Assembly (NCBI RefSeq): GCF_016722965.1
Contig: NZ_JAEQNB010000002.1
Location: forward strand, 425,541-489,540
Source of the DNA: Tumebacillus amylolyticus
Lineage (GTDB): Bacteria > Bacillota > Bacilli > Tumebacillales > Tumebacillaceae
Length of the DNA stretch: 64,000 bases
Reading direction: 5' to 3'
Part shown: positions 58,985 through 64,000 of the stretch, piece by piece
Position numbering within the stretch: position 1 is the first letter of the stretch
Layout of the letters: each line of letters opens with the position of its first letter
Translations under genes and position numbers: made by a program
The notes under the pieces: generated by a model
Database searches by the model: none
What the model was told of the DNA's origin: nothing
The model's input: the letters and a program-made list of their open reading frames with translations, nothing else

Positions 58985-61072
58985 CTAAATCATGAGCTCT
59001 CCCCGCGTCACCAACCGCTCAAATTCACGGGCGGGTACGGGCTTGCAATAGTAGAAGCCTTGGACTTTGTCACAGTCGATGGAACGCAAAAACTCCAACT
59101 GCTCCCCCGTCTCGACACCTTCGACGACAACGTCGAGGTTCAGACTGCGTGCCATCCAGCGAATCGCCGTTACGATGGAAGCGTCGTCCGGGTCGGTGGT
59201 GATGTCTTGGATGAACGAACGGTCGATTTTCAGCGTGTGAATCGGGAATTTCTTGAGGTAGCTGAGCGACGAGAACCCCGTGCCGAAATCGTCGATGGAG
59301 ATGTGAACGCCAAGCCGCTCCAACTGCATGAGCTTTGAGATGACGAAATCGATGTTGTGCATCGCGATGCTCTCCGTGATCTCCAAATCGAGGTATTGCG
59401 GATGCAACTCCGTCTCTTGGAGAATCCGGCGCACTTTGTCCACCATGTCCATCTGCTGAAACTGGCTGGACGAGAGATTTACAGACACCTTGAAATATTG
59501 CGACTTCTCCACTTGCCATTGTCGGGCTTGTCGACACGCTTCCCGCAGTACCCATTCGCTGATCTGGGCGATGAGACCCGTTTCTTCGGCGAGCGGAATG
59601 AACTGCGCCGGAGAGACCAGACCGCGCTCCGGATGTTGCCAGCGCACCAACGCTTCCACACCGATCACAAGACCTGTGTTGATGTTGATCTGCGGCTGGT
59701 AGTAGACGACGAACTGCTCGCGTTCGAGCGCTTTGCGCAGGTCGTTTTCCAACTCCATGTACTGGAAGACTTGTTCGTTTTTGCCCGCTCGGTTGTGTTG
59801 GAAGTTGTTCTTGCCTTGGTCTTTGGCAATGTACATCGCCGTGTCGGCATGCTTGAGCAGCGTGTTGACATCACAGCCGTCCTCCGGGTAGAGCGCGATG
59901 CCGATGCTGGACGTGATGTGAAACTCGTAGCCGGCCACGAGAATCGGCGGCGTGAACGCGTTGAGAATCGACTGTGCCGTCTCCACCGCTTGATCCGGGT
60001 CGGTAAGCATCGGCATCAACAGGGCGAATTCATCTCCGCCGAGTCGAGCAACCGTATGCTCCGAGGCGATGCAACTGTCCAGACGTTCGGCCACTTCTTG
60101 GAGAATCTGGTCGCCAATCGCATGACCGAGCGACTCGTTGATCACTTTGAAGCGGTCGAGGTCGAGCATCATCACAGCCACCATCTGCTGTGCTTCTCTC
60201 GCGGCGTCCAGCGCATACTGAAGCCGATCGAGAAAGAGACGGCGATTGGGCAACTTCGTCAACGGGTCGTGGTAGGCGAGATGATAGATCATCTGCTCGT
60301 CCCGTTTGCGCTTGGTGATGTCCTTGGCGATGCCAAAGACACCGACGATCTCTTCGTTGATCACAATTGGAAAATTGGTGACCGACACGTGGACGCGCTC
60401 GCCGCTTTTGGTGAGGATCGGCATCTCATAGTACTGCGCTTCCCCACGCAGAGCTTTTTGCAGATGCACGTCGATGCGGTCGAGATCTTCGTCGGGAATC
60501 AGGTGGTCCGCCGAGCCGTTTTGCAACAATTCGGCTTCGGTGTATCCCGTCAACTTCTCCCAAGCGGGGTTGCCGCTTCGAAACTTGCCGTTCTCGTCAA
60601 AAGAGAACACGGCGTCGATGTTCTGTTCATAGAGCGATTTGTAGCGTTGTTCGCTTTCGGCGAGACGACGCTCTGCTTCCTTGCGCAACGTGATGTCGCG
60701 ACCGACAATGACGAACCCGTCGATGTTCCCTGCATCGCTGAGCACCGGCATGCCGCGGACTTCAAGTTGCTTCCAACCGAATGTACTTCGAAAACGAAAT
60801 TCGGCCTGTGCCTGTTTTTGGCTGACATGCATGTGCGCAATGACTTCCTGCACATGCGGTACGTCTTCCGGGTGAATGAATTGAAACGAAGAGGTGCCTT
60901 CGTAATACGCCGGTTCCTGTCCCAACACAAATGCGTGTGAAGGTGACGCGTACAGGATGGTTCCTTCGTTATCCAGCACGGCGATCATGTCGGTGACGTT
61001 CTCAATAATCAACCGGAAACGCTCGTCGCTGGCCCCAAACACACCATAGCCTAACTTTCGACCCCCGTCCAT
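58985..61072 (-). CDS. PAS-PAS-GGDEF-EAL cyclic-di-GMP protein
   Basis: 695 residues, no membrane segment. Two PAS domains (~15-130 and ~145-260: LIIENVTDMIAVLDNEGTILYASPS and YEQNIDAVFSFDENGKFRSGNPAW, each ending in GRDITLRKEAE or KDITKRKRDE). GGDEF domain ~270-430 with an intact RLGGDEFALL site; EAL domain ~445-690 with intact EALVRW, NLSSSQF, ITES, DDFGTGFSSL and VEGVET motifs. It could make and break c-di-GMP; many such proteins keep one activity. PAS domains suggest sensing redox or ligand. AAAGGGG precedes the ATG. Confidence 0.95.
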   Translation of the reverse strand: MDGGRKLGYGVFGASDERFRLIIENVTDMIAVLDNEGTILYASPSHAFVLGQEPAYYEGTSSFQFIHPEDVPHVQEVIAHMHVSQKQAQAEFRFRSTFGWKQLEVRGMPVLSDAGNIDGFVIVGRDITLRKEAERRLAESEQRYKSLYEQNIDAVFSFDENGKFRSGNPAWEKLTGYTEAELLQNGSADHLIPDEDLDRIDVHLQKALRGEAQYYEMPILTKSGERVHVSVTNFPIVINEEIVGVFGIAKDITKRKRDEQMIYHLAYHDPLTKLPNRRLFLDRLQYALDAAREAQQMVAVMMLDLDRFKVINESLGHAIGDQILQEVAERLDSCIASEHTVARLGGDEFALLMPMLTDPDQAVETAQSILNAFTPPILVAGYEFHITSSIGIALYPEDGCDVNTLLKHADTAMYIAKDQGKNNFQHNRAGKNEQVFQYMELENDLRKALEREQFVVYYQPQININTGLVIGVEALVRWQHPERGLVSPAQFIPLAEETGLIAQISEWVLREACRQARQWQVEKSQYFKVSVNLSSSQFQQMDMVDKVRRILQETELHPQYLDLEITESIAMHNIDFVISKLMQLERLGVHISIDDFGTGFSSLSYLKKFPIHTLKIDRSFIQDITTDPDDASIVTAIRWMARSLNLDVVVEGVETGEQLEFLRSIDCDKVQGFYYCKPVPAREFERLVTRGELMI

Positions 61073-61182
61073 GGCGTAAACCCCTTTCCCTAACCCCTAA
61101 AAAAACTGCATGCCCCTACTTCAAATTCTACCACATCATAATATGAAATGATATTTATGGAGCATGAAAAAATAGCCCCTCT

Positions 61183-61638
61183 TTAAAGGAGTTTATCGAG
61201 AACAATTCCATACAACAAATGAGCGCCAACCCAGATGGCAAAAGGCGCTGTTTCGAAAGGATTGATGAGGTTCGGTGCAACAAGAGGCGCGAGGATAAAG
61301 TAAATGGCGGAGACGAGAGCACCGAAGAGGAGACCGTAGAGGGGGCTTCGACGAGTTAAACCCCGGGTTAGTTTGGCGTAAACGAAGGCAACCGCGACGG
61401 CAACCAAGAGATGCATCGCCCATTGCAGAAGCGGAGTGTTGAAGTCGGACAGCACCGGGGTGTAGGACAAATCGAGCAAGATCGCGTCAAGCGGATAGCC
61501 GGTGTATCGACGGAGAACGACCAAAAGCACCCCGAGAAAAAGCCCGCTGGCAAGACCTGCAAGAAGTATGCGCGGAGGTCTGGGGGTAAAAGCTTTCGAT
61601 GGAGATGAGGTTGAAGAACGATCCGAGCTAGACTCCAT
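61183..61638 (-). CDS. Hypothetical membrane protein (YqhR-like)
   Basis: 151 residues from the ATG at 61638 (AAAGGAGG 9 bases upstream). Ser/Thr-rich N-terminus (SSSDRSSTSSPSKAFTPRP), then four predicted membrane segments (ILLAGLASGLFLGVLLVVLRR, LQWAMHLLVAVAVAFVYAKL, SPLYGLLFGALVSAIYFILAPLV, FAIWVGAHLLYGIVL). Pattern and size resemble YqhR of Bacilli, of unknown role. Follows the sensor kinase on the same strand, 38 bases away. Confidence 0.65.
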   Translation of the reverse strand: MESSSDRSSTSSPSKAFTPRPPRILLAGLASGLFLGVLLVVLRRYTGYPLDAILLDLSYTPVLSDFNTPLLQWAMHLLVAVAVAFVYAKLTRGLTRRSPLYGLLFGALVSAIYFILAPLVAPNLINPFETAPFAIWVGAHLLYGIVLDKLL

Positions 61639-61676
61639 AGAGAAACGCCTCCTTTCTCCCTGCATTCTACTGTATT

Positions 61677-62969
61677 CTACAAAAGGTCGTCTCCCTGCCC
61701 CTGCACACTCGCGAACTGCAACACGGCGGTCGTCCCCGCCCCTTGGCGGCTGTGGAATTTCAACTTGCCGCGCATCGCTTCGACGAGGCGGAACGTGGTC
61801 ATCAACCCAAGCCCCGTGCCTTTGTCCTTCATGGAGTAATAGGGCGTTCCCAGACGCCTGACATGTTCTTGCGACATGCCGCAGCCGTTATCCACGACTC
61901 GAATTCGCACAGCGTCTTGGTGTCTGTCGGCGATCACTTTGACCTCCGCTTTGGCGGCTCCCATGCAGGCTTCGATGGCGTTTTTGGTGATGTTGAGCAA
62001 GCATTGTTGAAGTTTGCTCCGATCTCCTTCAATCACCAGACCCGGCTCCACTTCCAACACGAACTGCACGCCGGAAGCATTGGACAGCGGCAACACGATC
62101 GTCCCCAAACTCTCCACCAACGCCGACACGTCCACTGAATCAAACGTCTCAATCTGCGGCTTCGCAAACGACAAGTACTCCCCCAAGATCGACTCGGCAC
62201 GGTCCAATTCCCCCATCACCAAGCCCATGTACTGACGATCTTGCTCCTTCAATTCCAAGCGCTCCTGCAGCAATTGCAAGAACCCGCGCACCACCGTCAG
62301 CGGATTGCGCACTTCATGTGCGACCGAAGCCGCCAATTCGCTGATGACCCCTGTTTTTTCAATGCGCATCAACTCGATTTCCACGCCGACTTTTTTAATG
62401 ATCGCTTCGGCGAACAGACAGTTGACGAGCACACCAAGTACCACAAACACGATCAACAGCGGATACAGCCACGGATCGGGCCACGGCATTTTGTTCAAAT
62501 GACGATAATAAAAGAAAAGCGCAGACGTAGTCCCCGTTCCAACGAGGGAGAACAAAATCGACAACGTGATTCTGCATCCGCTTTTTAACGGTCTTTTTCT
62601 CCCGAACCATGCCGCACACGCAGGCAAGATCATCATGAAGATCGCCGCACCCATCGCTCCCACGGCAAAGTCTCCGCCGATCACGAGCACTCGATAGGCC
62701 AGAAACAGCCCCAACGAGAGCAACCCCGAACCTAACCCGGAGTACATAAATGCCAAAACCAACGGAGCAAACCGCAAATCCCAATAGTACGAATTCCCCG
62801 CATCGAAAGCAAACGAACAACACAGAATCGCCGTCGCACCCCAGACGAGCCCGCTGATCAGCGGAGACTGAAACACGATCTGGGGAAAGCCCCTGCGCAG
62901 TTGTAAAAACTGAAAGACGATGCTTGGCAACATCACAATGAGAAGTTGTAAGAAGAGTTGTTGAAACAC
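61677..62969 (-). CDS. Sensor histidine kinase, KinB-like
   Basis: 430 residues; GTG start with AGGAGGT 12 bases upstream (rather long). Five or six membrane segments in residues 1-195 (5TM-LYT type: LPSIVFQFLQLRR, GLVWGATAILCCSFAFDAG, FAPLVLAFMYSGLGSGLLSLGLFLAYRV). Kinase core: H-box SELAASVAHEVRNPLTVVRGFLQLL, N-box LLNITKNAIEAC, G1 VVDNGCGM, F and G2 KDKGTGLGL. This resembles sporulation kinase B, which feeds the Spo0F phosphorelay. No response regulator is adjacent, in line with an orphan sporulation kinase. Confidence 0.85.
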   Translation of the reverse strand: MFQQLFLQLLIVMLPSIVFQFLQLRRGFPQIVFQSPLISGLVWGATAILCCSFAFDAGNSYYWDLRFAPLVLAFMYSGLGSGLLSLGLFLAYRVLVIGGDFAVGAMGAAIFMMILPACAAWFGRKRPLKSGCRITLSILFSLVGTGTTSALFFYYRHLNKMPWPDPWLYPLLIVFVVLGVLVNCLFAEAIIKKVGVEIELMRIEKTGVISELAASVAHEVRNPLTVVRGFLQLLQERLELKEQDRQYMGLVMGELDRAESILGEYLSFAKPQIETFDSVDVSALVESLGTIVLPLSNASGVQFVLEVEPGLVIEGDRSKLQQCLLNITKNAIEACMGAAKAEVKVIADRHQDAVRIRVVDNGCGMSQEHVRRLGTPYYSMKDKGTGLGLMTTFRLVEAMRGKLKFHSRQGAGTTAVLQFASVQGQGDDLL

Positions 62970-63046
62970 GGTGTTGAATCGACCTCCTTACTTCGGACTT
63001 ACTGTATAGTTCAATGCGATTGAAACCTCTTCCTTTATTCTCCATA

Positions 63047-63086
63047 AAAAAACTCTCGGCTTCGCAGGGAAGCTCGAGAGTTTTTT
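63047..63086 (-). terminator. Terminator after the 63086 gene
   Basis: AAAACTCTCG and CGAGAGTTTT pair on the minus strand around 16 bases, with T6; the gene's stop codon is in its flank. Confidence 0.85.
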
Positions 63087-63646
63087 CAGGACGAGAGGTC
63101 TTTGCCGCCGTTGAGAATTTTCCGCCCGAGAGCTTGGTCGCTCGGGGGCAACGTGACTTCGAGGGTGGAGTAGCCTTTGTAGTCGCCGCGTTCGTCCTTC
63201 TCCACTTTGATGATGCCGTAGGTGGGATAGGGCTTGGTGTAGAGCGTGTACGTGGCGCTCATGTGGTCCTCGGCTTCGCGCTTGTCCAGCGCGTCGCTTG
63301 GCAGGGCGACCAACGGGCTCGGTACGTGTTGACCCTTGGCAAATTGATCGGGGTCCATGACGCAACCCATGCAAAGCGAATACACGTAGGAGACTTTTTG
63401 ATTCGCGTCTGCCGGATTCGTGTAATCGACGCCGGACCAGATGCCGGGGTTGCCAGTTTGCGTGGACTTCCAACTTGATGGGACGCCCGGTACGGCGTTG
63501 TTCTGCGGTAAGTTCTGCTCCGGCGGGGCCGGGGTGTTCGGCGGTTCGTTGGAATGCTCGATCCAGTAGGTATAGGCCAAATAGCCGGCCAAAACCAACC
63601 CCACGATCATCAGAGTGATGCCGATGGCTCTCCGTACTCGTACCAT
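63086..63646 (-). CDS. Hypothetical membrane-anchored protein
   Basis: 186 residues from the ATG at 63646 (GGAGGGGA 5-6 bases upstream). One membrane segment (GITLMIVGLVLAGYLAYTYWI), then a Pro-rich linker (PPNTPAPPEQNLPQ) and an extracytoplasmic domain with a C-x-x-C pair (SLCMGCVMDPDQF) and a beta-rich end (STLEVTLPPSDQALGRKI). No family recognised. Lies 320 bases upstream of the histidine kinase on the same strand but with a terminator between. Confidence 0.65.
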   Translation of the reverse strand: MVRVRRAIGITLMIVGLVLAGYLAYTYWIEHSNEPPNTPAPPEQNLPQNNAVPGVPSSWKSTQTGNPGIWSGVDYTNPADANQKVSYVYSLCMGCVMDPDQFAKGQHVPSPLVALPSDALDKREAEDHMSATYTLYTKPYPTYGIIKVEKDERGDYKGYSTLEVTLPPSDQALGRKILNGGKDLSS

Positions 63647-63689
63647 GCACGATCCCCTCCTGCCTCTAGGATGTGCAAATGGCAAGAGA

Positions 63690-64000
63690 TTACATCCTCT
63701 TCGCCACCATCTTGTCCACCATTCGCTGCGGCAGGAATTTCAACAGGAGCAAGAGCGGCCGCAACCCTTTGCCGATCGGATGGCGCAGGGCGGGTTCCCG
63801 TTCCCGAAGCACGCGGGAGATCAGCGTGATGACTTCCCGAGGGTCGGAGCCTCGTTGATCCATGGCCTCGGCGTAGCGGGCCATTTTTTTCATCGCGGGT
63901 GCGTAGGGGGAATCGTCGACGATTTCACCGCCCCGTTCAATTCCTTTCGCCCAGATCGCCGTGCGGTACGACGCGGGTTCGACGAGCACGACTTGCACGC
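63690..64000 (-). CDS. Short-chain dehydrogenase/reductase, C-terminal part (N-terminus beyond window)
   Basis: The frame is open to the window edge, so about 100 C-terminal residues are seen. QVVLVEPASYRTAIWAKGIE is the segment after the active-site Tyr-Lys in classical SDRs (V-x-P-G-x-x-x-T type); then MARYAEAMDQRGSDPREVITLISRVL and a membrane-like HPIGKGLRPLLLLLKFLPQRMVDKMVAKR tail. The catalytic motifs are outside the window. Likely an NAD(P)-dependent oxidoreductase of unknown substrate. Confidence 0.8.
   Translation of the reverse strand, partial: VQVVLVEPASYRTAIWAKGIERGGEIVDDSPYAPAMKKMARYAEAMDQRGSDPREVITLISRVLREREPALRHPIGKGLRPLLLLLKFLPQRMVDKMVAKRM

Noticed and set aside
59357..60940. 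527-codon plus-strand frame opposite the GGDEF/EAL gene
   Set aside because: Antisense to intact PAS-GGDEF-EAL motifs; composition is that of a shadow frame.

Overview
The window looks like chromosome from a moderately GC-rich, spore-forming Gram-positive bacterium (Firmicutes, Bacillales; gene content and order fit the Alicyclobacillaceae/Tumebacillus type, which is my inference). Reasons: the block rpoN-cggR-gap-pgk-tpiA-gpmI-eno-secG-est-rnr-smpB-ssrA, strong AGGAGG ribosome binding sites with frequent TTG and GTG starts, numerous short intrinsic terminators, a KinB-like histidine kinase, a ComER-like protein and BirA-, Fur- and CggR-type operators typical of Bacilli.

Layout. 1-5.6 kb: end of a DHFR-like reductase, a GNAT remnant, a MerR/TipAS regulator with a 19-bp-spacer promoter, a 51-bp tandem repeat, a small membrane protein, an EamA exporter behind a short leader peptide with competing RNA segments, an ECF sigma/anti-sigma pair and an acetyltransferase. 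5.7-16.2 kb: GNAT protein, PEP carboxylase, PAP2 phosphatase, four small XRE regulators, an SRAP protein, an exporter with an alpha/beta hydrolase, and hybrid-cluster protein Hcp. 16.3-26 kb: two MFS exporters (the second with its own ArsR-like regulator and palindromic operator), a TelA/XpaC-like pair, three tandem TerD paralogues, and feoA-feoB-FeoB-associated protein behind a Fur box. 26-29.5 kb: an accessory, decaying zone with a VOC protein and its truncated copy, an internally deleted DHFR-like gene, an AT-rich EVE-like gene, and a probably leaderless alkyltransferase-like gene.

29.5-43 kb: tmRNA, smpB, rnr, esterase, secG, the five-gene lower glycolytic operon with its repressor CggR, and sigma-54. 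43-47.8 kb: ComER-like reductase, thiD, tRNA-Arg(CCG), an orphan OppA lipoprotein and a DUF3298-like protein. 47.8-54.5 kb: an M1 peptidase, an energy-coupling-factor (ECF) transporter in which one ATPase is fused to the T subunit and the other carries a 9-residue repeat insert, divergent BirA-controlled bioY, ilvE and an ACT-like small protein flanked by similar non-coding repeats. 54.8-64 kb: two aldo/keto reductases around a TetR regulator, a stalk-domain secreted protein, a PAS-GGDEF-EAL protein, a KinB-like kinase, small membrane/secreted proteins, and the end of an SDR oxidoreductase.

How the genes work together: the glycolytic block makes PEP, which ppc can carboxylate; CggR senses glycolytic flux. 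SmpB, tmRNA and RNase R form the ribosome-rescue and decay set, with SecG and esterase carried along. FeoA/FeoB import ferrous iron under Fur control. The ECF ATPases and T domain probably energise BioY. No CRISPR array, insertion sequence, prophage or classic defence island was seen. The most unusual items are the leader-peptide attenuator before the EamA gene, the EcfA-EcfT fusion with its repeat-bearing partner, the 51-bp tandem RNA-like repeats, and several in-place gene deletions.
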